Positions 54,815-63,559 of a stretch of DNA of 64,000 nucleotides are shown piece by piece. The first letter of the stretch is position 1, and each line of letters opens with the position of its first letter. Below the pieces are notes generated by a model. The model ran no database searches, was not told the DNA's origin, and saw only the letters and a program-made list of their open reading frames with translations. The translations under genes and the position numbers were made by a program. Origin of the DNA: Taibaiella koreensis (GTDB taxonomy: Bacteria > Bacteroidota > Bacteroidia > Chitinophagales > Chitinophagaceae); NCBI RefSeq assembly GCF_003545715.1, contig NZ_QVNU01000004.1, positions 558,001 to 622,000 of the forward strand, read 5' to 3'.

Positions 54815-54839
54815 TTACTCAATAAAAAATTCAAATAAA

Positions 54840-56018
54840 ATGAAAACAAACATCTTATCCATAGTGCTTGCCTCAACATTAATCGCAGGCACTGCAAGCG
54901 CCCAGATTAAAGTAACCTCTGCTACCGGCAAGGTAAAAGTAGGGCTCGAAACACCCGCAAACATTGCCCAGGACCCGTTGGATGCCCTGCGGATGCACGT
55001 TTTCGGACCCAATGGCGATTTGCGTACGGGAGTTAAAGTAGCCCTGGGCGATTTTGGCTCTTATCCCAGCGGCGGCTGGAATGTATTCCTCGGAGAATAT
55101 GGCGACGATGATTCCGATCAACTCTGGCTACATGGCAAAAGAGGCACTTACCTTACTTATGGCGGCCAGGCCGATCACATTATCGGCTATTACGATATTA
55201 CACAAGGCAATGTTTTCCACTTCAATTGCGACGTATATTCTTATGGCGTAGCGCTGGCTTCCGACGCCCGGTTCAAAACCAATGTCGAAAATATAAGCAG
55301 TGCGCTGGAACAATTGAAAAAATTACGCGGCGTAAGCTACAACCTGTTGCCTCATGTTTTGAATATAGCCAATAAATCGGGCGGCAGCCAGACAGGCAAT
55401 ACAGAGGCAAAGGCAGGCGGTATGGGAACCGAAAAAGAACGTAAGGATAAGGCGCTTCTGGCGCAAATGCAAAAAGACCAGGATCAAACCGGGCCCAAAA
55501 GGCTGGGCCTGATTGCCCAGGAAGTGGAAAAAGTATTTCCGGAACTGGTCAAAAAAGATTCTTCCAATTATTTGTATGTAGATTATATAGGACTGATCCC
55601 CGTTATGATCGAAGGCATCAAAGAACAGGAGGAGTTGATCGAGGTTCAAAATGCAAAAATAAAAGAGCTGGAAAGCCGGCTGAACAGCGTCGAAGGCAAA
55701 ATGATCGGCTGGTTCAACGAAAATAACGGTACAGATATGACCGATCCCAAAGCAGCAAATTCTTATTTATTCCAGAACAACCCCAATCCTTTCAATTCCA
55801 CCACTGAGATCACTTACTATGTAGCGAGCAACATAAAGACGGCCACTATTCATATTTTTGACATGCAGGGTAACATGATTAAATCTTACCCTGTTAAAGG
55901 CAATGGTAAAGGCCAGGTATCGATCAATGGATCGGAGCTCAAAGCAGGGATGTATATTTATAACCTTGTGGTAGATGGCCAGGAAGCGGATGTTAAACGG
56001 ATGACCTTGATTAAATAA
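54840..56018 (+). CDS. Peptidase-S74 / tail-fibre-type protein with T9SS sorting domain
   Basis: 392 residues from MKTNILSIVLASTLIAGTAS (signal peptide). The segment ASDARFKTNVENISSALEQL, then RLGLIAQEVEKVFPELV, is the intramolecular chaperone (peptidase S74) domain seen in phage tail fibres. A coiled coil follows (QEELIEVQNAKIKELESRLN), then the C-terminal type A T9SS sorting domain (QNNPNPFNSTTEITYYV, MYIYNLVVDGQEADVKR). It is 25 bp after the C25 peptidase gene and likely co-transcribed; both act at the cell surface. Confidence 0.85.
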   Translation: MKTNILSIVLASTLIAGTASAQIKVTSATGKVKVGLETPANIAQDPLDALRMHVFGPNGDLRTGVKVALGDFGSYPSGGWNVFLGEYGDDDSDQLWLHGKRGTYLTYGGQADHIIGYYDITQGNVFHFNCDVYSYGVALASDARFKTNVENISSALEQLKKLRGVSYNLLPHVLNIANKSGGSQTGNTEAKAGGMGTEKERKDKALLAQMQKDQDQTGPKRLGLIAQEVEKVFPELVKKDSSNYLYVDYIGLIPVMIEGIKEQEELIEVQNAKIKELESRLNSVEGKMIGWFNENNGTDMTDPKAANSYLFQNNPNPFNSTTEITYYVASNIKTATIHIFDMQGNMIKSYPVKGNGKGQVSINGSELKAGMYIYNLVVDGQEADVKRMTLIK

Positions 56019-56041
56019 AGGTGTTTTCTATTCCATTATTC

Positions 56042-56080
56042 AAAAGCAGGCAGCGTCGTTAGCGGCGTTGCCTGCTTTTT
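56042..56080 (+). terminator. Rho-independent terminator
   Basis: AAAAGCAGGCAgCG...CGTTGCCTGCTTTTT forms a stem of about 12 bp followed by T residues, 24 bp after the S74 protein gene. Confidence 0.75.
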
Positions 56081-56085
56081 AGTAT

Positions 56086-56202
56086 TGAGTAGTGAGTAGT
56101 GAGTAGTGAGTAGTGAGTAGTGAGTAGTGAGTAGTGAGTAGTGAGTAGTGAGTAGTGAGTAGTGAGTAGTGAGTAGTGAGTAGTGAGTAGTGAGTAGTGA
56201 GA
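56086..56202. repeat. Heptanucleotide tandem repeat GAGTAGT, about 16-17 copies
   Basis: 117 bp of nearly perfect GAGTAGT units. It is non-coding: the apparent frame through it is a low-complexity artefact. Downstream to 56400 are TTGCCAACTGCCAACTGCC, an AACCGCAAAGATCGCTAAG repeat and GGAATTTGGAATTT repeats. Confidence 0.92.
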
Positions 56203-56418
56203 TTTGGAAATTGCCAACTGCCAACTGCCCACCTGGTAAATAACCGCAAAGATCGCTAAGCAGTACGCAAAGGGCGCAAAAGATAAGTGTGCGTATTGGA
56301 GCTTGAAATTGGCAATGGGTAGTTGGCAATGGGCAGTGAGTAGCCTGGATCCGGGGACTGTATTGGAATTTGAATTTTGGAATTTGGAATTTGGAATTTA
56401 TTTTTTGAATTTTATGGT

Positions 56419-56607
56419 ATGAAACAACATTTCGGAAAATACTTTTTCCTGATCCCGCTGGGATTATTCATCAGCGCCGCGAGCCTGATCCTTTTCAGAT
56501 ATGTAAGTGCTCCGGATATGGTGAGGGGTTTAAGTTTGGGTACAGGCATAGGACTCATGCTCCTGGCCTTTATCAAACAGCCTAAACAAGCCAGGCCTAC
56601 CCGTTAA
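56419..56607 (+). CDS. Small membrane protein
   Basis: 62 residues from MKQHFGKYFFLIPLGLFISA with two hydrophobic helices (FLIPLGLFISAASLILF and GLSLGTGIGLMLLAFI) and a basic end. A longer frame starts at 56377 but runs through the GGAATTT repeat. Function unknown. A hairpin terminator follows. Confidence 0.65.
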   Translation: MKQHFGKYFFLIPLGLFISAASLILFRYVSAPDMVRGLSLGTGIGLMLLAFIKQPKQARPTR

Positions 56608-56674
56608 AGGATGACTTTGCTATGCGCCTGCAAAGTAAACTGTAAGCATTTGTAAGCCACTGTAAGCAGCAAAA

Positions 56675-56707
56675 AAAGCGGTATCGAATAAGATTCGATA
56701 CCGCTTT
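56675..56707. terminator. Bidirectional terminator
   Basis: AAAGCGGTATCGAAT and ATTCGATACCGCTTT form a 15-bp perfect stem with a 3-base loop, between the small membrane protein gene and the convergent receptor gene. The 120 bp after it contain CCAAGTTCCAA and CTAATATCTAA repeats. Confidence 0.75.
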
Positions 56708-56832
56708 CATACTTACGTTTATTCCATTGTTCAATATCCAAGTTCCAAGTTCCAAATTCCAAGAAGCAAATTCCAAGATTCAAGAACCATCTAATATCTA
56801 ATATCTAACGTCTAACGTCTAATATCCAAAGC

Positions 56833-59262
56833 CTATTTGATCCGCTTTCCTTCGCTTTCCGATGCGGTCTTGCGCTGGCGGGCACCTTTGATCTCGCTGC
56901 TGCCAAAGCGATAGCTGAAGTTGAGGCGCACCATACGGTTTTCGTTACGCTGGTTGATGTCCAGGTTTACGCCGCCGTAGCGGTTATAACCCCTGAACCG
57001 GTTGGTGTACAATACGTCGGACATGCTCAGCTTTACACTCGCACGTTCGTTGAGAAAGCGCTTCTGCACACCAATATCAAGCGAGCCCATGGGCTTGTAT
57101 TGCCAGGTGCCTTCGATACCCTCTCCGCTGAACCAGCCGCCCACTTCGGCGCTGAAACCCTTGCCCAGCGTAAAAGTATTCTGCATATAGAGGCCATAGG
57201 TACTACCTTTCAGGTCGATGCTGGTATGGTTGAAATCGCCTTTAATGGTCTGGTAGTTGTACCAGAAGTTGACATAACCGTTCCACCATTTCGCAATAGG
57301 AATAGGCGTGCCTATGCCGAAGGTATACATGTTCTGGCTGGCAATGTTCTGTACCTGTATAAAGGTGGCGTTACCGTTGATAGTATCGGTGATCTGCGTG
57401 GCATAATCCTTGGCATGGCTGTAGCCCAGGGTAAAGTTCAGCATGGACTTGTAGGTATAGCTGAGCTCGATATTGTTGGAATACTGCGGCCTCAGGAAAG
57501 CGTTGCCTTTTTCATAGGTCATCTGGTCGATCTTATTTTCAAAGGGATTCAGATCCTGGTAGCTGGGGCGGTCGATCCTGCGGGTATAGCTAAGACCAAG
57601 GGCGTGCGATTCGTTGATGGTGTACCCGATCACGGCATTGGGGAAAAAGTCCAGATAGTTCCGTTTCACCGTATTATCATCCTGCAAGGTACCGTCGGCG
57701 CGGGTCAGCTCGCCCTTGCTGTTGGTCTGTTCCATACGCAAGCCCGCCTGCAGGCTCCATTGCTTGCCCAGCGAGAGGCTATAATTCACATAAGCGGCGT
57801 TCACATTTTCGCTGTAGGCGAAGCTGTTGCTCTGGCTCAGGTCTTTAACCGGCGTGTTGTCGGTGTACTTAAAGAAATCAAAGGTATTGCTGGTCTTTAC
57901 CCAGGCCGTTTTGACGCCATAACCCAGGGTACCTTTACCCAGCTTGTGCTCCAGGTCCAGCTTGGCAGTATAGATATCGATATCGGTAGGTGTTTTGTTG
58001 CCATTGATAATGGTATACAGCAGGTTGTTGTTGGCGTCAAAATAATTGTTGGGCTGGTAGCTGGTACCTGTGCTGTGAAACTTGCCGTAGTCGGCATCGA
58101 AGCTGATGGTGGTTCCGCTGCTATCGTTGGCGTAACGGTAGTTGAGGTTCACATTGCCGTTGTTGCGGGTAATGGGCACACGGTTGCTGGATACCAGTTT
58201 TTTCTGGAAGGCACCGGAGGCCTCATCAGAAATATCGGTGGTTCCATCGGTATCGAAGGATCCGCCGCCCAGACCACCGGTAAACATGAGGCCTACGGTA
58301 TTCTTATTATCGATAAAATAGTCGGCCCCGGCCTTGAGATTCAGATTTTTCCGTCCCTGGGTCAACACAGTCTTCTGGTCGTAGATGCTGCCGCCCTGTG
58401 GCCGGTGAATGTCGAGCTTGCTTTCCCACAGGCCGGTAGCGCCGCTGATATTGCTGAAGATATTCACCTTTTTGTCGCGGTAGTTAAGGCTTACGGCGCC
58501 GTTGCCCTTGGGCGTAATGCCCTGCATATAGCCTAGTTCCACGCTACCGTTGGTCCCAAACTTCCGGTTCTTTTTCAGGCGGATATTGATGATACCGGCA
58601 TTGCCGCTGGCATCGAATTTGGCGCCGGGATTGCTGATGAGCTCGATCGCTTCCACGTCGCTGCTGTTGATGCTCTTCAGGTAATCGGCCAGGCCTTTGC
58701 TGTCGAGCTGTGTCATTTTGCCGTCGATATATACTTTTATACCCGACCGGCCCTTCATGCTGATGTTGTCATTATTGTCTACCATAACGCCGGGACTTTT
58801 TTGCAGCAATTCCAGGGCATTGCTGCCGGTAGCATTAATGCTGCCCTCAACATTGAATACGACCTTGCCGGGCTTTACCTCTACCATAGGCTTGCGGGAG
58901 GTGATGACCACACCCTCCATCGCCCGGGTTTCCGGCGCCAATTTTACTTCGGGCGCCTGGTAGCCCTGCGTGGCATCGGGAGTAAAGGGAGCCAGGTATT
59001 GTTTCTGGTATCCCATGCTGGAAAAGCTAAGCAGGTAGCTCCCGCTTGTTTCGCCTTCAAGCTCGTAGACACCGGAGGTATCGGTAATGGCAGCCTTGAC
59101 CAGGCTGCTGTCGCTGGCCTTCAGCAGCGATACGGTTACGGCTTCCAGCGGTTGGTTATGTTCCTCTCTGACCTTCCCTGAAATGGTTCCTAAGGATTGC
59201 GCATTTGCCTTAATAGCTGATAATAAGCAAATTGCAATAGTGATGTGGGTTAGTGGTTTCAT
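56833..59262 (-). CDS. TonB-dependent outer-membrane receptor (CarboxypepD-reg-plug-barrel)
   Basis: 809 residues. A signal peptide (MKPLTHITIAICLLSAIKAN) precedes a carboxypeptidase regulatory-like domain (GTISGKVREEHNQPLEAVTV). A plug follows (ALELLQKSPGVMVDNNDNIS, GRSGIKVYIDGKMTQLDSKG, DVEAIELISNPGAKFDASGN), then an outer-membrane beta-barrel family domain ending in LNFSYRFGSSEIKGARQR. No SusD partner is adjacent, so this is a SusC-like solitary receptor of unknown substrate. It is convergent with the small membrane protein gene. Confidence 0.9.
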   Translation of the reverse strand: MKPLTHITIAICLLSAIKANAQSLGTISGKVREEHNQPLEAVTVSLLKASDSSLVKAAITDTSGVYELEGETSGSYLLSFSSMGYQKQYLAPFTPDATQGYQAPEVKLAPETRAMEGVVITSRKPMVEVKPGKVVFNVEGSINATGSNALELLQKSPGVMVDNNDNISMKGRSGIKVYIDGKMTQLDSKGLADYLKSINSSDVEAIELISNPGAKFDASGNAGIINIRLKKNRKFGTNGSVELGYMQGITPKGNGAVSLNYRDKKVNIFSNISGATGLWESKLDIHRPQGGSIYDQKTVLTQGRKNLNLKAGADYFIDNKNTVGLMFTGGLGGGSFDTDGTTDISDEASGAFQKKLVSSNRVPITRNNGNVNLNYRYANDSSGTTISFDADYGKFHSTGTSYQPNNYFDANNNLLYTIINGNKTPTDIDIYTAKLDLEHKLGKGTLGYGVKTAWVKTSNTFDFFKYTDNTPVKDLSQSNSFAYSENVNAAYVNYSLSLGKQWSLQAGLRMEQTNSKGELTRADGTLQDDNTVKRNYLDFFPNAVIGYTINESHALGLSYTRRIDRPSYQDLNPFENKIDQMTYEKGNAFLRPQYSNNIELSYTYKSMLNFTLGYSHAKDYATQITDTINGNATFIQVQNIASQNMYTFGIGTPIPIAKWWNGYVNFWYNYQTIKGDFNHTSIDLKGSTYGLYMQNTFTLGKGFSAEVGGWFSGEGIEGTWQYKPMGSLDIGVQKRFLNERASVKLSMSDVLYTNRFRGYNRYGGVNLDINQRNENRMVRLNFSYRFGSSEIKGARQRKTASESEGKRIK

Positions 59263-59295
59263 GTCGTAAAGTATTATTTTTTACCTATTACAATG

Positions 59296-59303
59296 CAAAA
59301 GTA
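59296..59303 (-). promoter_or_regulatory. Candidate -7 box of the TonB-dependent receptor gene
   Basis: TACTTTTG on the minus strand, 34 bp before the start codon, fits TAnnTTTG; no clear -33 TTTG. Confidence 0.4.
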
Positions 59304-59509
59304 GGTACCTTTTATAACATAGTACTTGCTTTAACAATTATTTATAACTTAAACCTGCGAAAATAATAGGGGGTAGAAAAACGAGGGAGATAAGGTAGAT
59401 CGGTTAGCAGAGCAAAAGGTTACAAGCAGAAAAAAATTCTGCCTGCTGTCGTTCTACTGAAAAAAGATTGCAGTGATTGAGTATAATATTGCATGTAAAT
59501 AAAATAAAA

Positions 59510-59779
59510 ATGAAAAAGACAAAATTATTACTGGGTAAAAAGCTCAACCTCGTCAAGGAAACGATTACAACACTGGACCAACGCAGTGCAGAACAAATTG
59601 CCGGTGGCGCTACCATTCAGCCGGCTTCCTGCACGCCTACACTTTGTGTCTCCATCTGTCCAACAGCCTGTTTTACTTCAAATGCCCCGGTATGCTGTGT
59701 CGGTCCAAGCAATACCTGCGATACTTTGCAACAAAGCTGCGGTGGTGCTTGCCCTGTTCCAACCTTAGGGTGTCCTTAA
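59510..59779 (+). CDS. Lanthipeptide-like Cys-rich precursor peptide 4
   Basis: 89 residues from the ATG at 59510 (MKKTKLLLGKKLNLVKETIT). The leader ends in AEQIAGG, the double-Gly cleavage pattern of Bacteroidetes class I lanthipeptides. The core has ten Cys, with Ser and Thr interspersed (ASCTPTLCVSICPTACFTS, then NTCDTLQQSCGGACPVPTLG). The C-terminal 25 residues are almost identical to those of precursor 5. No modification or export gene is adjacent; the nearest LanC is at 25.9 kb. Confidence 0.7.
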   Translation: MKKTKLLLGKKLNLVKETITTLDQRSAEQIAGGATIQPASCTPTLCVSICPTACFTSNAPVCCVGPSNTCDTLQQSCGGACPVPTLGCP

Positions 59780-59943
59780 TCAATCGGGTAATGGCAGTAG
59801 GAAGATCCGAAGTGGAGATCTTTTTACTGCCATTTTTCCGGACGCAGGATTCCTGTGGAGAAACCTCGCGACGAAGAAAATAGTATTGAAGAAAGTTTTG
59901 TAATAAAGGCAACGATATTATTAACAAATAAAAAATACAAAAT

Positions 59944-60234
59944 GTGAAAAAGACAAAATTAACGTTGCGTAAAAAGCTCAACCTCGTTAAGGAAATAGTT
60001 ACACCTCTGGATCAGCGTCGGTCAAGTCAAATTAGGGGTGGCTCTTTTATACTAACTGGCTGTGCAGAAACGCTGGAGCCACTTTTTTGTGAGACCAGGG
60101 ATATCCATTTTTGTCAGACCAAGGATGTCAATTCTGTTACACCGGTATGCTGTGTTGCCGCGTCCAAAACCTGCGACACCTTGCAGCAAAGCTGCGGTGG
60201 TGCCTGCCCTGTTCCAACCTTAGGTTGTCCTTAA
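59944..60234 (+). CDS. Lanthipeptide-like Cys-rich precursor peptide 5 (GTG start)
   Basis: 96 residues starting at GTG. The sequence reads AAAATGTGAAAAAGAC where precursor 4 has AAAATGAAAAAGAC, so two extra bases place the old ATG out of frame (followed at once by TGA). The leader (KKTKLTLRKKLNLVKEIVTP, then SSQIRGG) and C-terminus (KTCDTLQQSCGGACPVPTLG) match precursor 4, while the middle differs. Nine Cys. A strong terminator follows. Confidence 0.65.
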   Translation: MKKTKLTLRKKLNLVKEIVTPLDQRRSSQIRGGSFILTGCAETLEPLFCETRDIHFCQTKDVNSVTPVCCVAASKTCDTLQQSCGGACPVPTLGCP

Positions 60235-60252
60235 TCCCAATCGGATATTCAT

Positions 60253-60280
60253 AAAAAAGCCCTCCGCGGAGGGCTTTTTT
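60253..60280 (+). terminator. Rho-independent terminator
   Basis: AAAAAAGCCCTCCG and CGGAGGGCTTTTTT: perfect stem with a T-tract, 18 bp after precursor 5. The remaining bases to 60540 hold no gene. Confidence 0.88.
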
Positions 60281-60541
60281 TATTTTTGTTCCTCGCATCA
60301 GCTCCTGAACGGGACGTTGCGGAAGAGGTCACCGGCGAACGGTTCCAATTGTTGCTATTACTATCAGATCATCATTGCCCTGACCGTATTAGTATTACTG
60401 TAATGACGTTTCGTGAAGTATTGCTATAGGCGGATGCTTCAATAGTGTGATCGAGACCGCAATTATAAATTGCAGCAATAGCAGGATTGTATTTACCCTG
60501 ATGTCCACACGTAACCATTTCATAATTCTGCGCTTTTGTTC

Positions 60542-60549
60542 TAATTTTG
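60542..60549 (+). promoter_or_regulatory. Candidate -7 box of gcvP
   Basis: TAATTTTG matches TAnnTTTG, 30 bp before the gcvP ATG at 60580. It overlaps an upstream in-frame TTG, which argues that the TTG is not the start. Confidence 0.5.
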
Positions 60550-60579
60550 CGCATTCTTTTCCTAATCTATTTATTCTCT

Positions 60580-63468
60580 ATGAATCTCTTTGCTCAATTG
60601 CAGCACGAATTTCTCCAACGCCATATGGGGCCCGACGAACAGGAAACCCGCGAAATGCTTGATACCATCGGCATCGACAGCCTGGATGAACTGATCCAAA
60701 AGACGGTTCCGCAGGCGATACGCCTGCCGAAGGCCCTGGATCTTCCTGCTGCAGTGAGTGAGGCGGAGTACCTGCGCCAGCTGAAGCTCATTTCCTTAGG
60801 AAATAAAGTAGCGAAAACCTATATCGGCCAAGGCTACTACGATACGCATACACCCAGCGTTATTCTCCGTAATATTTTTGAAAATCCGGGTTGGTACACC
60901 CAGTACACGCCTTACCAGGCCGAGATCGCCCAGGGGCGCCTGGAAAGTCTGCTGAACTTCCAGACCGTAGTGAGCGACCTTACAGCACTGCCTATTGCGA
61001 ATGCATCATTGCTGGATGAAGCCACTGCCGCGGCCGAGGCCATGGCCATGTTCTTCCACATGCTGAATAAGAACAGCGACAACCCGGAGCGCCCGAAATT
61101 GTTCGTGGACAATGAGCTGTTCCCACAGACCAAAGATGTGGTCGTAACCCGCGCCACACCACTCAGTATTGAAGTCGTATTTGGCGATTATAAAACAGCG
61201 GCGATCGACAACAGCTATTTCGGCGCGCTGGTGCAATATCCCAATGATAAGGGATCGGTAGAAGATTACCGTAGCTTTATCGACCAGGTACATGCCGCCG
61301 GTGCATATGTAGGTATGGCTACCGACCTGCTGGCCCTTACTTTGCTCACGCCTCCGGGTGAGCTGGGTGCCGATGCCGCTTTCGGCGTAGCGCAACGTTT
61401 CGGCGTGCCGCTGGGCTTCGGTGGTCCGCATGCGGCTTTCTTTTCCTGCAAGGACGAGTTCAAGCGCGCCATCCCGGGCCGTATCATCGGCATCAGCATA
61501 GATGCGCAGGGCAACCGTGCGCTGCGTATGGCGTTGCAAACCCGCGAACAGCATATCAAGCGTGAAAAAGCCACCTCCAATATCTGTACCGCACAGGCTT
61601 TGCTGGCCAATATGGCGGCTATGTACGCCGTATTCCATGGACCAGACGGCCTGAAAAACATAGCCTTGCGGGTAAATGTACTGACGCAGGCGCTGGCCGA
61701 CGCGCTCCGGGGCGAAGGTCATGAGCTGGTTTCCAATTCCTTCTTCGATACGGTAGTGATCAGGACAGATAAAGTTGCTGCTATTAAAGAAAAGGCACTG
61801 GCCACCGATATCAACTTCCGCTATTTCCCCGGCGGCGATATGATTGGCATCTCGCTGGACGAGACCACCAATTTCCAGGACCTTGCCGACATCATTAATG
61901 CCCTGAACCTGGTAGAAGGCGCCGTAGGCTATGATGCCGACGAAGACAATATACTGGACGGTGTACCCGAGGCGCTGGTGCGTACCTCACCCTTCCTTAC
62001 CCAACAGGTGTTCAATGTGCATCACAGCGAAACACAGATGATGCGCTATATTAAATTCCTGGAGAACAAGGACCTGAGCCTGAATACGAGCATGATATCC
62101 CTGGGCAGCTGCACCATGAAGCTGAATGCTGCTACGGAAATGATACCGTTGAGCTGGAGCCACTGGAGCAAGATCCATCCTTTTACACCCGCCGACCAGG
62201 CCAAAGGTTATCTGCAGATCGTACGCGAACTGGAGGCTTACCTGAGCGAAATCACCGGCTTTGCTGCCTGCAGCCTGCAGCCCAACAGCGGTGCTTCGGG
62301 TGAGTATGCGGGCCTGCTGGCGATCAAGGGCTACCATGAAAGCCGTGGCGATCATCACCGCAATGTGATCCTGATCCCTATTTCGGCGCACGGCACCAAT
62401 CCTGCGTCTGCGGTAATGGTAGGCTATAAGGTGGTGGTAGTGAAAGCCCTGGAGAATGGCAATATCGATGTGGAAGACCTGAAGGCCAAGGCCGAGCAGC
62501 ACGCCGCCAACCTGGCCGGTATTATGATCACCTACCCTTCTACCTATGGTATTTACGAGGAAAGCGTGAAAGATATTATTGCCATTATCCACGACAACGG
62601 CGGACAGGTATATATGGACGGCGCCAACATGAACGCCCAGGTAGGCCTTACTGCACCGGGCTATATCGGCGCCGATGTGTGCCACCTGAACCTGCACAAG
62701 ACTTTCGCTATCCCACATGGCGGCGGTGGTCCGGGCATGGGTCCCATCTGTGTAGCAGAGCATCTGAAGCCTTTCCTGCCCGGTCACGTGTTCGGCAAGG
62801 ATACCGATAATAATGATAACTGGCAGCATGGCGTATCGGCTGCGCCTTACGGCTCGGCTTCCATTTTGCTCATCAGCTATGCCTATATCCGCATGCTGGG
62901 TCCGGTGGGTGTACGCCAGGCCACAGAATATGCGATCCTGAATGCCAACTATATGAAGGCCCGCCTGCAGAACGACTACCCGATCCTGTATTCCGGTGTA
63001 AACGGTACTTGCGCGCATGAGTTTATCGTGGACCTGCGTCCGTTTAAGAAGAGCGCCGAGATCGAAGCCGAAGATGTGGCCAAGCGCCTGATGGACTATG
63101 GCTTCCATGCGCCTACCATGAGTTTTCCCGTGGCCGGTACCATAATGATCGAGCCTACGGAAAGTGAAGATAAGGCCGAGCTTGACCGTTTCTGCGACGC
63201 TTTGCTGGCGATACGTGAAGAGATCAGGGCTGTCGAAGAAGGCCGCGCCGATGCGAAAGATAATCCGCTCAAGCATGCGCCCCATACCCAACAGGTTGTG
63301 ATCAGCTCGGAATGGAACCATGCTTATAGCCGCGAAACAGCCGCGTTCCCGCTGCATTATGTACAAAGCAGCAAGTTCTGGCCTTCCGTTGCCCGCGTAA
63401 ACAACACAGCCGGCGACCGTAACCTGATCTGTACCTGCGAGCCTACAGAAGCGTACATGGAAGCTTAA
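60580..63468 (+). CDS. gcvP: Glycine dehydrogenase (decarboxylating), P-protein
   Basis: 962 residues from [20 protein letters not shown]. Full-length homodimer-type GcvP with N-half ([40 protein letters not shown]) and C-half ([20 protein letters not shown]) PLP-fold repeats. The PLP-binding Lys lies in [20 protein letters not shown] (about residue 707). It decarboxylates glycine and passes the aminomethyl group to lipoyl GcvH. gcvH and gcvT are not adjacent. Confidence 0.97.
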   Translation: MNLFAQLQHEFLQRHMGPDEQETREMLDTIGIDSLDELIQKTVPQAIRLPKALDLPAAVSEAEYLRQLKLISLGNKVAKTYIGQGYYDTHTPSVILRNIFENPGWYTQYTPYQAEIAQGRLESLLNFQTVVSDLTALPIANASLLDEATAAAEAMAMFFHMLNKNSDNPERPKLFVDNELFPQTKDVVVTRATPLSIEVVFGDYKTAAIDNSYFGALVQYPNDKGSVEDYRSFIDQVHAAGAYVGMATDLLALTLLTPPGELGADAAFGVAQRFGVPLGFGGPHAAFFSCKDEFKRAIPGRIIGISIDAQGNRALRMALQTREQHIKREKATSNICTAQALLANMAAMYAVFHGPDGLKNIALRVNVLTQALADALRGEGHELVSNSFFDTVVIRTDKVAAIKEKALATDINFRYFPGGDMIGISLDETTNFQDLADIINALNLVEGAVGYDADEDNILDGVPEALVRTSPFLTQQVFNVHHSETQMMRYIKFLENKDLSLNTSMISLGSCTMKLNAATEMIPLSWSHWSKIHPFTPADQAKGYLQIVRELEAYLSEITGFAACSLQPNSGASGEYAGLLAIKGYHESRGDHHRNVILIPISAHGTNPASAVMVGYKVVVVKALENGNIDVEDLKAKAEQHAANLAGIMITYPSTYGIYEESVKDIIAIIHDNGGQVYMDGANMNAQVGLTAPGYIGADVCHLNLHKTFAIPHGGGGPGMGPICVAEHLKPFLPGHVFGKDTDNNDNWQHGVSAAPYGSASILLISYAYIRMLGPVGVRQATEYAILNANYMKARLQNDYPILYSGVNGTCAHEFIVDLRPFKKSAEIEAEDVAKRLMDYGFHAPTMSFPVAGTIMIEPTESEDKAELDRFCDALLAIREEIRAVEEGRADAKDNPLKHAPHTQQVVISSEWNHAYSRETAAFPLHYVQSSKFWPSVARVNNTAGDRNLICTCEPTEAYMEA

Positions 63469-63500
63469 CTTTTCATTTGTAGTTTTTTTATAATTTTATG

Positions 63501-63530
63501 AGCTGATCCTTCACCGGGATCAGCTTTTTT
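63501..63530 (+). terminator. Terminator of gcvP
   Basis: AGCTGATCC, loop, GGATCAGCT and a T-tract, 33 bp after the gcvP stop. Confidence 0.85.
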
Positions 63531-63559
63531 TATACCAACCAATAAAACCTGCTCTTTGT

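Noticed and set aside
56036-56329. 97-residue frame on the minus strand with repeated LLTTHYS
   Set aside because: It is a translation of the GAGTAGT heptamer tract, not a gene.
57100-58536. 478-residue open frame antisense to the TonB-dependent receptor
   Set aside because: Shadow of the receptor gene; composition of His/Val/Gly-rich low information, no motif.
61987-63366. 459-residue open frame antisense to gcvP
   Set aside because: Shadow of gcvP with no recognisable domain.
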